Assembly: GCF_004784475.1 (NCBI RefSeq)
Contig: NZ_SRRT01000002.1
Location: 496,001-560,000, forward strand
Origin: Streptomyces bauhiniae
GTDB lineage: Bacteria > Actinomycetota > Actinomycetes > Streptomycetales > Streptomycetaceae
Length of the DNA: 64,000 nt
Reading direction: 5' to 3'
Positions 8,185 to 15,805 of this stretch are shown in pieces. Numbering within the stretch: position 1 is the first letter of the stretch; each line of letters starts with the position of its first letter. The notes beneath the pieces are model-generated. The model made no database searches, had not been told where the DNA came from, and was given only the letters and a program-made list of their open reading frames with translations. Made by a program: the position numbers and the translations under genes.

Positions 8185-8190
8185 TAAGTT
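8185..8190 (+). promoter_or_regulatory. Candidate -10 of a leaderless promoter
   Basis: TAAGTT lies six bases before the ATG of the HIT-like gene. With the usual 6-7 base distance to the transcription start, the mRNA would begin at or very near the start codon. Confidence 0.4.
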
Positions 8191-8196
8191 GGAACC

Positions 8197-8676
8197 ATGA
8201 CTGGTGACTGGCGGATGGATCGGATCGGCGCCGCTCTCCGCGGTCAGAACCCGACCGTGCTGCGACGGCTTGAGGCGGGGTTCGCGGTGATCGGCGACGT
8301 TCAGTTCCTGCCGGGTTACTCGGTTCTCCTCGTGGACGAGCCAGGTGTTCAGCGGCTGTCTGATCTGCCGAGAGCGAGGCGGCTGTCGTTTCTGTCCGAC
8401 ATGGACCGGCTCGGAGAGGCCGTCGAGCGCGTCTGCCGACGCCTGGACCCCGACTTCCGCCGGGTCAACCTGGAGATTCTCGGAAACACCGACCCATTCC
8501 TGCATGCCCACGTCTGGCCACGGTACGAGTGGGAGCCGGCCGAGTTGGTGGGCAAGCCCGTGTGGCTGTATCCCGGCGACCGGTGGAGGGACGAGGGATT
8601 CAGGCTGGGGCCGCAGCATGACGTGTTGCGGGACAAGCTCGGGAGCGAACTGGATGTGTTGCGTTCGATGGGCTGA
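8197..8676 (+). CDS. HIT-like diadenosine tetraphosphate hydrolase family protein
   Basis: This 159-residue protein resembles actinobacterial HIT-fold nucleotide hydrolases. The strand FAVIGDVQFLPGYSVLLVDE and the segment RRVNLEILGNTDPFLHAHVW are typical. The signature HxHxH normally has three His; here it is HAHVW, so the second (nucleophile-position) His is kept and the third is Trp. I believe this substitution is common in this Streptomyces subgroup, but that is recollection. The likely activity is hydrolysis of a nucleotide phosphoanhydride, unproven for the Trp form. The start is supported by a -10-like TAAGTT six bases upstream, suggesting a leaderless transcript. Confidence 0.75.
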   Translation: MTGDWRMDRIGAALRGQNPTVLRRLEAGFAVIGDVQFLPGYSVLLVDEPGVQRLSDLPRARRLSFLSDMDRLGEAVERVCRRLDPDFRRVNLEILGNTDPFLHAHVWPRYEWEPAELVGKPVWLYPGDRWRDEGFRLGPQHDVLRDKLGSELDVLRSMG

Positions 8677-8736
8677 CGGCGGACACGGCTCGGGCCACGA
8701 CCGCAGACGGCACCGTCCTCCTCATCGCGGGCGCTC

Positions 8737-9579
8737 TCACAGATGCTTGTTCTCAGGTTGGCTGTGCAGCCGCGTTTCGTCATGGCGCGCCTGTATGCGC
8801 GCGATGACGCGCTCCTGTCCCAGCTTCTTGGCCCGGCGGAGCTTGGCTTCGGCGACGAGCATGGGGACCCAGAACAACCAGCCCCACAGACTAAAGTCCA
8901 GCACTCCACTCCACACCAGTGCCTTGTTCAGGCCGAACGACGCGACGAACGTCAGCACATACGCCTCTACCCGGTGCGCGAGAATCAGGCGGAGCGGCGC
9001 GTTCCGGGCCCCCTGCAGCAGCTCAACCGCAGCAGCAAGTTCAGCGGCCTGGAGGTCTTCCCCTGTGTCCTCCTCGGCCTCACCACGAGCGGCTCGCCGC
9101 AGCGCGTCGGTGACCAGCACGCTCTGCTCCGCTGTGGCTGCCTGCTGCGCTTGCCCTTGAACAACAGCTACGTTCAGGTCGTCCCAGTAACCCCGCCCTG
9201 CCCAGCCCGTCGCATCATCGACTCGCCGGCGTTCGGTTGATCCGGGTGGGGCCAGCTCTTCAATTCTCTCCTGCAGAGCCACCGCACGGCGCGCCCGCCC
9301 CGGGTGATCGAAGGAGTCCGAGCGAAGGCACAGCTCCAAGTACGACACCAAGAGTCCGAGATCGTCCGCTGCCAGTGCGAGGCCCTTGCGATACGCGGCC
9401 TCGGCCTCACGATCGTGGTCCTCCTCGTCTTCCGCGGCATGTGCCTGTCCCAGCCAGCGGTAGAGAACCGCATCCGGTCCGCACTCCTCGAGCCCCGCCT
9501 CTGCCGCTGCTCTCACAGCCTCATAGCCACCCACGGCGAAGAGCTCCGAGCATCTCTCCACGTACTGCTGCCGTTCCAC
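8737..9579 (-). CDS. TPR-like protein with C-terminal membrane segment
   Basis: This protein of about 280 residues has an N-terminal half of tetratricopeptide-like helical pairs (CSELFAVGGYEAVRAAAEAG, then ALYRWLGQAHAAEDEE and YRKGLALAADDLGLLVSYLE). An Ala/Glu-rich region and one hydrophobic stretch near residues 225-250 (LWGWLFWVPMLVAEAKL) follow, and then a basic, His-rich tail. TPR-type repeats suggest protein-protein contacts at the membrane; the function is unknown. I chose the GTG at 9579 because a GGTGGGGA-like ribosome-binding site precedes it. An in-frame GTG at 9651 would extend the protein by 24 residues. Confidence 0.6.
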   Translation of the reverse strand: MERQQYVERCSELFAVGGYEAVRAAAEAGLEECGPDAVLYRWLGQAHAAEDEEDHDREAEAAYRKGLALAADDLGLLVSYLELCLRSDSFDHPGRARRAVALQERIEELAPPGSTERRRVDDATGWAGRGYWDDLNVAVVQGQAQQAATAEQSVLVTDALRRAARGEAEEDTGEDLQAAELAAAVELLQGARNAPLRLILAHRVEAYVLTFVASFGLNKALVWSGVLDFSLWGWLFWVPMLVAEAKLRRAKKLGQERVIARIQARHDETRLHSQPENKHL

Positions 9580-9692
9580 GTCCCCACCCCAGCCGTCCGA
9601 GCAATCACCTTCCGGTGTACTCAGTGCCGGTGTCAATCGCGGCTTGATCACGAAAATCAGCGCTCACCTGCACGGTCTGCCAGACGACAGGG

Positions 9693-9869
9693 CCAGGACG
9701 TACCGGAGGGCGAGCTGGACGCCGTCGTGCGTGACGAGCAGGACCCGGCGGCCGGGCCCGCCGCTACCCAACGCTTCCCTGTCCCGCTGGCCCACCGGGG
9801 GCGACACCGCCCACCTGAAACTCTACGGTCCGTCACTGGTCGGCAGTGGCCCGGGGCTCGGCCCCGCAG
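9693..9869. pseudogene. Scrambled relic of histidine-phosphatase locus
   Basis: Bases 9693-9757 are the reverse complement of 14288-14352, with 3 mismatches in 65. Bases from about 9761 to 9799 match the phosphatase gene in direct orientation (14389 onward), and about 9798-9817 match near 14452. Bases 9832-9869 match 14576-14613, the 3' end of the neighbouring reverse gene, with 5 mismatches in 38. The order of the blocks is kept, but one block is inverted and spacers are missing. This is a degenerate partial duplication and encodes no complete protein. Confidence 0.8.
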
Positions 9870-9955
9870 GGTGTCGGTACGGGTCGCCGATGCCCGGCAC
9901 CGACGAACTGCCGTAAGCCTGAGCCCCCTACGGCGGTAACGGCCGCGCCGCAGCG

Positions 9956-10663
9956 TCAGGCATCCGTGGTGCCGGCCATCTCCGACAGGTAGTGGCCGAA
10001 GCCGTCGTGGGCGCGGGGGTGGAGGCGGGGGGAGGTCAGGACCGGGCAGGTGGCGGTGCGGAGGACGCGGTGGCCGCGGTGTTCCAGGGCGTGGACGAGG
10101 GCCCTGTCCTCTCCGGTGGTGAGCGGCGGGAAACCGCCGGCGTCGAGGTAGGTGTCGGCGGCGAAGCCCAGGTTGGCGCCGTGCACATGCGGGTGGATCC
10201 AGGGGGCGCCGGTCGGTGGCCGCGTCTTCTCGTACAGCGCGAGGTGCGGCGCGGCCAGCGGCGAGGACGGGGGCAGGGTCACCGTACCCACGACGGCCTG
10301 CCAGCCCTCCCGTGCGTGGGCGAGCTGGTGGGCGAGCCAGCCGGACGGGACGACGCTGTCGGCGTCGGTCGTGGCGACCCACAGGGCGGAGGGCCCGGTG
10401 AGGCTCCGGTCGAGCGCGTGCCGGACGCCGGCCGCGCGGGCCAGGCCGGGGTTGCGGCAGTCGGTGCGGACGACCAGGGCGCCGGCGTCACGGGCCACCG
10501 CTTCCGTACGGTCGCGGCAGGCGTCGGCCACCACCACCGTCAGCACCTCGACGGCGGCCAGATCGGGGTGGCGGGCGGCGCGGGCGAGCGCCGTGAGGGC
10601 GGCCGGGAGCAAGCGTTCCTCGTCATGGGCGGGGACGACGACCGCGAGGGTGGCCGGTCTCAT
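9956..10663 (-). CDS. Family 2 glycosyltransferase
   Basis: This 235-residue protein is a compact GT-A enzyme. It starts TLAVVVPAHDEERLLP, has AVEVLTVVVADACRD and the DxD-type motif ATTDADSVVP, and ends with GGFPPLTTGEDRALVHAL, the usual acceptor-side GGF and ED motifs. No membrane segment is present, so it acts in the cytoplasm, probably using a UDP- or GDP-sugar. Its ATG overlaps the TGA of the upstream methyltransferase (ATGA). It is the last gene of a four-gene coupled operon with a methyltransferase, a PIG-L deacetylase and an acyl-CoA dehydrogenase homologue. Those neighbours suggest assembly of a modified amino-sugar conjugate. Confidence 0.85.
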   Translation of the reverse strand: MRPATLAVVVPAHDEERLLPAALTALARAARHPDLAAVEVLTVVVADACRDRTEAVARDAGALVVRTDCRNPGLARAAGVRHALDRSLTGPSALWVATTDADSVVPSGWLAHQLAHAREGWQAVVGTVTLPPSSPLAAPHLALYEKTRPPTGAPWIHPHVHGANLGFAADTYLDAGGFPPLTTGEDRALVHALEHRGHRVLRTATCPVLTSPRLHPRAHDGFGHYLSEMAGTTDA

Positions 10664-11286
10664 GCCAGCCCTTCGCGAGCGGCGACCCCGGGGGGCGTAC
10701 GGCCGTCCGGGCCGGTGCGCTGGTGGACCTGGAGGACGAAGTCCTCCTCGCGGTGGTCGGCGAGCAGGGCGAGTCCCGGCTGCGCGTCGAGGCGGCGCGC
10801 GACACCGGTGCCGGTTCTGAGGTGCTCGGCCACCGGATGGTTCCAGTGGACGGTGACCAGCGTGCCGGCCGGTTCCAGGGACCCCACCGCTCGCTCCAGC
10901 AGCTCGTCCAGGGTGCTGTCGTCCAAGTAGTAGAGGAGTTCGGAGAGTACGACGAGGTCGAAGGAGCCGTCCGGCCACTCCCCGGGCACCAGCATCCGGC
11001 GCACCGAGACGTTCGGCAGACCGGCGGTGCGCTCGCGGGCGGTCTTGACCGCCGACTCGACCCGGTCGCAGGCGAGTACGGCGTCGCAGCGCTCCGCCAG
11101 GCGGACGGTCAGCTCACCGACGGAGCAGCCCGGCTCGAACGCGCGCCGGTAGCGGGCCATCGGCAGGGCGGCGACGGTGAGGTCGTACTTGCGCCGCTCG
11201 TACCACCGCTCGGCCAGCCGCCACGGGTCCGGGGCGGCGCGGTACATGCCGTCGAAGTACGCGTCGGGGGTGCGGGGGCGGGTCAT
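10660..11286 (-). CDS. NodS-like SAM-dependent methyltransferase
   Basis: This 208-residue class I methyltransferase opens with YFDGMYRAAPDPWRLAERWY, a segment typical of NodS and related N-methyltransferases. Motif I is AFEPGCSVGELTVRLAE, followed by DAVLACDRVESAVKTAR and the acidic FDLVVLSELLYYLDD. NodS N-methylates a chitooligosaccharide amine in rhizobia. The substrate here is unknown, but an N-methyl transfer to a deacetylated amino sugar would suit the neighbouring PIG-L enzyme. Both ends show ATGA overlaps with its neighbours (10660-10663 and 11283-11286), which indicates tight stoichiometric expression. Confidence 0.82.
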   Translation of the reverse strand: MTRPRTPDAYFDGMYRAAPDPWRLAERWYERRKYDLTVAALPMARYRRAFEPGCSVGELTVRLAERCDAVLACDRVESAVKTARERTAGLPNVSVRRMLVPGEWPDGSFDLVVLSELLYYLDDSTLDELLERAVGSLEPAGTLVTVHWNHPVAEHLRTGTGVARRLDAQPGLALLADHREEDFVLQVHQRTGPDGRTPPGVAAREGLA

Positions 11287-12044
11287 CCGAACACCACCTC
11301 CCAGCCGCGCAGATGGTGGGCCACCTCGTCCGGGGGCAGCACCGCGGCGTCCTGCGGCGCGTCACCGAGCGGCCGGATCTGGGTGACGAACCGGTCGACG
11401 GCGGCGCGCTTGCGGGCTTGGGTCTCGGGCGGCAGGTCGATCCGGGCGGCCCGTTGCCAGGGCACTCGGGTGTCTCCGGGGCGGGCCCAGTGCCACAGCC
11501 ACACCGGGTACAGCCGGCACGGCACCGACACCGCACGCGATGCGGCCAGCGCGGAGCGGCCCGCCGCCTCGTGATCGCCGTGTACGTCCCCCGTCCACGG
11601 CGCGAGGCAGAGCGCGGCGTCCGGCAGCAGGGCGGCCAGTTCGCCCGCCAGGCGGTCCTCGTGCCGGGCCACCCCGGTGTCGGGCAGCCGCAGCCGTATG
11701 ACCTCCGCCTGCGATGCGCCCAACTCCCCGAGCGCGTCACGTAGTTCACCGGCGCGCAGCTCGGCGAGCCGGTCGGGGGTCAGGCGGGTGGAGCCGGGGT
11801 GCGACCCCTCGCCGTCGGTGACGGACACCACGGTCAGGGCGACCCCGGCCGCCGCGAGACGGGCGAGGGTTCCGCCGACGCCGAGGACCTCGTCGTCCGG
11901 GTGGGCCGCCACCACGACGACCCGCCCCGCCGTCGGCAGCGCGTATTCCGGCATCCGGTCCCAGCCGTCCCAGGCGCGCCACTCCCGCTCGTCGGTGCCG
12001 GGGGCCTGGATCGGGTCGGCGTAGCCCTCGGCGGCGGCGCTCAT
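11283..12044 (-). CDS. PIG-L family deacetylase
   Basis: This 253-residue protein belongs to the LmbE/PIG-L zinc deacetylase family. It shows VVVVAAHPDDEVLGVGGT (AHPDDE, with the His and Asp metal ligands) and DVHGDHEAAGRSAL, the third metal-binding segment. Members remove N-acetyl or N-acyl groups from sugars such as GlcNAc-inositol or pseudooligosaccharides. It is cytoplasmic, with no signal peptide. In the operon it lies between an acyl-CoA dehydrogenase-like gene and a NodS-like methyltransferase, overlapping both by four bases. A likely role is to free an amine on a glycosyl intermediate that is then methylated; the substrate is unproven. Confidence 0.88.
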   Translation of the reverse strand: MSAAAEGYADPIQAPGTDEREWRAWDGWDRMPEYALPTAGRVVVVAAHPDDEVLGVGGTLARLAAAGVALTVVSVTDGEGSHPGSTRLTPDRLAELRAGELRDALGELGASQAEVIRLRLPDTGVARHEDRLAGELAALLPDAALCLAPWTGDVHGDHEAAGRSALAASRAVSVPCRLYPVWLWHWARPGDTRVPWQRAARIDLPPETQARKRAAVDRFVTQIRPLGDAPQDAAVLPPDEVAHHLRGWEVVFG

Positions 12045-13033
12045 CGGTCGGCTCCGTCACCGCGGCACACCAGGGCGCCCAGGGCGGCCAGATCCCGTTC
12101 GGCGTGGTGCTGGCGTACGTAGACGGCCAGGTCGGCCGTGGCGCGTGCGTGCCGCTCGTCGTGGCACAGCGGCCCGGCGCCGGTCGCCCGGCCCACCCGG
12201 TCCAGCACCTCGGCGCACACCTCGGCCAGGAGTGCCCGTACCCGCAGGGCGCGCAGCGCGGCCGTACCGGCCTTGTCCAGCGGGTCGGCGTCGATCTCCT
12301 CGGCCGCCCGCGCCAGTGCCGCCCCGGCCGTGTGCAGCCGCAGGTCGACCGCGCCGGCGTGCGCGTCGGTGAACGGGTCGGCGCGCCGCCCGGCCCGCTC
12401 GAACAGGACGCGGGCCACGGCCTGGGCCCCGCCGTACCAGCAGGCGGCCACGCCCACACCGCCGTGGTGGAAGCCGGGGCGGCGCAGGTACGCCTCCACC
12501 CCGCCCACCGGGGTGGCGGGCACCGCGGTGAAGCGGACGTCCGGACTGTCGCTGCCGGCCATGCCGACCGCCTGCCACGTCCCGGGCACCGGGCGGCAGC
12601 CGGGACCGTCCTCGGGAGCGGGGTCACCGGTGCGCACCGCGAAGAGCCGGCGTCCGTCGTCGGCGAGCGCGGTGACCAGGGCGTGCGTGCAGACGTGCGC
12701 CCCGGAGCAGTACTGCTTGACCCCGTCGAGCACCCAGCCGTCCGCCGTACGGGTGGCGGTCAGTCCGGAGCCGGGCGGTTCGGCCGCCCACACGCCCCAG
12801 TACTCGCCGGGGCGCACCGGCTCTCCCTCCAGCTCGGCGAGGATCGCCACCGCGTCCAGATGCCCTTCCGCCAGCCGGGCCGTGCACAGGTCCTCGCGTG
12901 CGAGCCCTGCCAGCGCTTCGAACCGGGCGGCGGTATTGCCGCCGCCGGGCAGCGGGCAGTCCACCTTCCCGGCCGCCAGCGCGTCGGCGTACCGGACGAA
13001 CGCCTCGGCGGGCGGGGGAAGCACATCATGCAT
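12041..13033 (-). CDS. Acyl-CoA dehydrogenase-like flavoprotein
   Basis: This 330-residue protein is shorter than typical acyl-CoA dehydrogenases (about 380). The N-terminal helical domain is compact. The middle beta region contains WGVWAAEPPGSGLTATRT, GWVLDGVKQYCSGAHVC and MAGSDSPDVRF, equivalent to the FAD-contact segments. The C-terminal four-helix region follows, with RPGFHHGGVGVAACWYGGA. I do not see the catalytic Glu of classical enzymes (context YEG), so it may be a flavin-dependent hydroxylase or a nonclassical dehydrogenase. The ATG has AAGGAG seven bases upstream. It is the first gene of the four-gene operon. The SRPBCC gene ends 65 bases upstream on the same strand. Confidence 0.8.
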   Translation of the reverse strand: MHDVLPPPAEAFVRYADALAAGKVDCPLPGGGNTAARFEALAGLAREDLCTARLAEGHLDAVAILAELEGEPVRPGEYWGVWAAEPPGSGLTATRTADGWVLDGVKQYCSGAHVCTHALVTALADDGRRLFAVRTGDPAPEDGPGCRPVPGTWQAVGMAGSDSPDVRFTAVPATPVGGVEAYLRRPGFHHGGVGVAACWYGGAQAVARVLFERAGRRADPFTDAHAGAVDLRLHTAGAALARAAEEIDADPLDKAGTAALRALRVRALLAEVCAEVLDRVGRATGAGPLCHDERHARATADLAVYVRQHHAERDLAALGALVCRGDGADR

Positions 13034-13098
13034 GAAGGGCACTCCTTGCTCGTTCGTCCTGTGCCGGAACTGGTCCGAGGGACGACGTCGACGCGGGT

Positions 13099-13551
13099 TC
13101 AGACCTCGCCGCGCCACTGGCCGGTCGCGGCGCCGCCGCGCCGCTCGATGAACTCCTTGAAGCGCTTCAGGTCGCCGGTGGCCTGGCGCTTGACGAAGCC
13201 GAGCTTGTCGCCGACCTTCTCGGTCAGACTGTCCGGGGCGTAGTCGAGCTGGAGCATGACCTTGGTGGTGCCGTCGTCGATGCGGTGGAACGTGACGACT
13301 CCGGCCTGCCGGGCCTCCCCGCCGACGCTGGTCCAGGCGACCCGCTCGTCGGGGATCTGCTCGGTGATCTCCGCGTCGAACTCCCGCTCCACTCCGCCGA
13401 TGCTCGTCTTCCAGTGGGTGAGGGTGTCGGTGCGCTGCTCGATGCGCTCGACACCGTCCATGAACTCGGGGAAGTCCTCGAACTGGGTCCACTGGTTGTA
13501 GGCGTCCGTCACGGGGACGCGAACCTCGATGGACTCTTCCACCTGCGACAT
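13099..13551 (-). CDS. SRPBCC (polyketide cyclase/START-like) protein, copy 1
   Basis: This 150-residue protein has the START-like helix-grip fold. It begins SQVEESIEVRVPVTDAYNQW, followed by FEDFPEFMDGVERIEQ and a basic C-terminal helix with GDLKRFKEFIERRGG. Such proteins bind hydrophobic ligands, and members of this subgroup are often annotated as cyclase/dehydrase without known activity. A second copy is encoded at 62149-62601 with 21 differences over 150 residues by hand alignment (86% identity). The ATG has an AAGGAGAAG site upstream. It may be co-transcribed with the acyl-CoA dehydrogenase-like gene 65 bases downstream, or stand alone as a stress protein. Confidence 0.85.
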   Translation of the reverse strand: MSQVEESIEVRVPVTDAYNQWTQFEDFPEFMDGVERIEQRTDTLTHWKTSIGGVEREFDAEITEQIPDERVAWTSVGGEARQAGVVTFHRIDDGTTKVMLQLDYAPDSLTEKVGDKLGFVKRQATGDLKRFKEFIERRGGAATGQWRGEV

Positions 13552-13721
13552 GCGCTTCTCCTTGGCATGAGCCGACCCTCCGGGGCCGGCCGGGCTGACG
13601 TTGATCTACCTTCTTGCCAGGATCGCGGCATGTAAGGCTTGTGGCGTGTCGAGGGGGCTCGATGAGGGAGGCCAGGAGGGCGTGCCCGCCGTTCCCGGCA
13701 CCCGCGACAAGGAGCATCTTC

Positions 13722-14495
13722 ATGACGGCAGAACCGCGAGCAGTGCCCCGAGGCGGGTCTCAGCCGGCCGGTTCGGTCCCCCCGCTGGTGCCACCGTGCG
13801 GTCTGGGCGCGTTGTGGGCGGTCCGGCACGGCGAATCCACGGCCAACGTCGCCTTCGCCGCCGCGGCCGTCTCGCGTTCCACCGAGCCGGTCACCGGGCG
13901 GGACCGGGACGTGACTCTCTCGCCCCTGGGCGTGCGCCAGGCCGAGGCCCTGGGCGGATGGCTCGTGGGCCAGGACCGCGAGAGGGGCCCCGACCTGGTG
14001 GTGTGCTCGCCCTACACGCGGGCCGGCCAGACCTGGCAGGTGATGCGGGAGTTCGCCGCCACGCAGGGCGGTCCCGTCGTGGAGGCAGTCGTCGACGAGC
14101 GGTTGCGGGACCGGGAGACGGGCGTCTTCGAGCTGCATCCGCCCACCGCCGTGCGGGCGCGCAATCCGGAGGAGGCCGACCGCCGGCGCCTGCTGGGGGA
14201 ATGGCACTACCGGCCTCCGGGCGGCGAGGCCCTCACCGATGTGGCGCTGCGCGTACGGCAGTTCCTCACCGACCTCTCCCAGGCCGCGCCCGGCCGCCGC
14301 GTCCTGCTCGTCACACACGACGGCGTCCTGCTCGCCCTCCGGTACGTCCTGGCCGGGATCGGCGCGACCGCCCCCGGACACCTCCCGCCCGTACCCAACG
14401 CCTCCCTGTCCCACTGGCACACCGACGGCCGCACGCTACGACTGCACACCTGGGGCGACACCGCCCACCTGGCCGGCGAAGCCGGTCGTGACTGA
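13722..14495 (+). CDS. Histidine phosphatase family protein
   Basis: This 257-residue protein has the phosphoglycerate-mutase-like fold. The catalytic motif is LWAVRHGESTANVAF (RHG, phospho-His), and the second set is DLVVCSPYTRAGQT. RVLLVTHDGVLLALRY supplies the second catalytic His near the C-terminus, followed by NASLSHWHTDG. It probably hydrolyses small phosphate esters. The ATG at 13722 has AAGGAG six bases upstream; an earlier in-frame start at 13614 lacks one. It is unlinked to an operon. A partial, rearranged copy of its 3' half lies at 9693-9869, on the far side of the neighbouring reverse operon. Confidence 0.86.
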   Translation: MTAEPRAVPRGGSQPAGSVPPLVPPCGLGALWAVRHGESTANVAFAAAAVSRSTEPVTGRDRDVTLSPLGVRQAEALGGWLVGQDRERGPDLVVCSPYTRAGQTWQVMREFAATQGGPVVEAVVDERLRDRETGVFELHPPTAVRARNPEEADRRRLLGEWHYRPPGGEALTDVALRVRQFLTDLSQAAPGRRVLLVTHDGVLLALRYVLAGIGATAPGHLPPVPNASLSHWHTDGRTLRLHTWGDTAHLAGEAGRD

Positions 14496-14576
14496 CCGGA
14501 ACCCGACTCCTGCCCCAGACTTCCGGCGAGCAGCTCAGCCCGACGGTTCTCCGGACGCGCCAGGCTCCGCCGGCCG

Positions 14577-15014
14577 TTACTCGTCGGCGGTGGCCCGGGG
14601 CTCGACCTCGCAGTGGTCGATCTCGTCCACTCGTCCGGAGCCGGCGACGGGCAGCCGGACGGTTGCCTTGTCCTCGGCAGGCACCGATATCTGATCGGAG
14701 GCGTCGCCCAGATGCGAGCCGTGCTCGTCCAGGAAGGTCACCTTCACGGTGAACAGGCCCTGGCGTCCGTTCGGATTCCTGACCTCGACTGTCGCGTACG
14801 GGTCGTCCACGCTCGCGCATTCGATGAGCTCGGCGGTGCCGTCCTTCAGGGCGTGGGCCCTGCCACCGGAGGAGGCCGTGGGGGTGGAACGGCTGCCCGG
14901 CCGCGAACGGTACGTACCGCCGTCGCTGCCACCGGTACTCGCCCCGAGGTCGTACGCGCCACTGCTGGACGAACCGTCGTAGGAATCGTCATCACCGTAC
15001 GGGTCGCTGCCACC
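14577..15014 (-). pseudogene. Truncated FxLYD/DUF4352-like protein, N-terminus lost
   Basis: The conserved C-terminal domain can be read from 14577 to about 14830: DDPYATVEVRNPNGRQG, then TVKVTFLDEHGSHLGD and a strand ending HCEVEPRATADE. These are typical of FxLYD-like extracellular beta domains of exported actinobacterial proteins. The frame is open upstream through a Gly/Ser/Asp/Tyr-rich linker to an in-frame TAG at 15015-15017. No signal peptide, lipobox or TM segment precedes it, and no ATG start exists in that stretch. The GTG at 14810 could give a 77-residue protein, but the domain would lack export. The N-terminal part appears to have been lost. Its 3' end is also copied in the relic at 9832-9869. 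Confidence 0.6.
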
Positions 15015-15111
15015 CTACTTACTGCGGGACCTACCCACCGCGGCCATAGCTTGCGTACGACGCGACACCGCGCAATGTGCCCAAGGACTCCGCCGGCCCA
15101 GTGCCCTGGCC

Positions 15112-15117
15112 TAGGGT
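15112..15117 (+). promoter_or_regulatory. Candidate -10 of a leaderless promoter
   Basis: TAGGGT lies seven bases before the ATG at 15125, with no Shine-Dalgarno in between, which is the usual layout of leaderless streptomycete genes. The -35 region is not obvious. Confidence 0.4.
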
Positions 15118-15124
15118 CGCCCGC

Positions 15125-15781
15125 ATGGCTGAGCACTCCTATCTGACCGCTGTCCGAGACTCGTACGACACGGTCGCCGTCGATTACGTCGAACGCGTGC
15201 CGCCGCCCGCCGCGTTGGACCCGTTGTCCCGCGCGATGCTGGCGGGGTTCGCCGAGTTCGTGCGGGCGGATGGGCTGGGGCCGGTCGCGGATCTGGGGTG
15301 CGGCCCCGGCCGGGTGACGGCGTACCTGGCCGGGCTGGGGGTGCCCGCCTTCGGCGTCGATCTGTCGCCGAGGATGGTCGAGTTGGCCCGGCATGCCTAT
15401 CCGGACCTGCGGTTCAGCGAGGGCTCGATGACCGCGCTGGAGACGGGGGACGACGAGCTGGGCGGCATCCTGGCCTGGTACTCCACGCACCACACGCCCC
15501 CGCGGTGGCTACCGGCGGTGTTCGCCGAGTTCCACCGCACGCTCGCGCCCGGCGGGTACCTGCTCTGGGGCGACTACGTCGGCGAGGAACGGCTGCAGCC
15601 GTCTCGGGGGTACGGCCGACCGGTGTCCTACGAGTCGTATCTCCTGCCGCTGGGCCGCGTGGCCGACCTCTTGAAGCAGGCCGGCCTCGCCGTCACCGCG
15701 AGGCTGGAGCAGGAGCCCGGCGGACGAGTGAACCGGCGCACGCTTGCCTGCTGGCCCGCAAGCCGCCGAGGGCGGCGGTGA
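15125..15781 (+). CDS. Class I SAM-dependent methyltransferase
   Basis: This 218-residue protein has motif I VADLGCGPGRVTAYLAG and the acidic strand FGVDLSPRMVELAR. RFSEGSMTALE follows, then HRTLAPGGYLLWGDYVGE. The order matches the UbiE/Methyltransf_11 class, which methylate small molecules; the substrate is unknown. The start was placed at 15125, because a TAGGGT -10-like element lies seven bases upstream and the preceding in-frame codons show no ribosome-binding site. It stands alone, with the truncated FxLYD-like gene behind it and the DUF3140 gene converging. Confidence 0.82.
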   Translation: MAEHSYLTAVRDSYDTVAVDYVERVPPPAALDPLSRAMLAGFAEFVRADGLGPVADLGCGPGRVTAYLAGLGVPAFGVDLSPRMVELARHAYPDLRFSEGSMTALETGDDELGGILAWYSTHHTPPRWLPAVFAEFHRTLAPGGYLLWGDYVGEERLQPSRGYGRPVSYESYLLPLGRVADLLKQAGLAVTARLEQEPGGRVNRRTLACWPASRRGRR

Positions 15782-15805
15782 GCCTGTCATCGTCACCCGC
15801 CCCCC

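Noticed and set aside
14846..15493. Minus-strand frame of 215 residues across a methyltransferase
   Set aside because: It overlaps the well-supported forward methyltransferase gene and shows no motifs.
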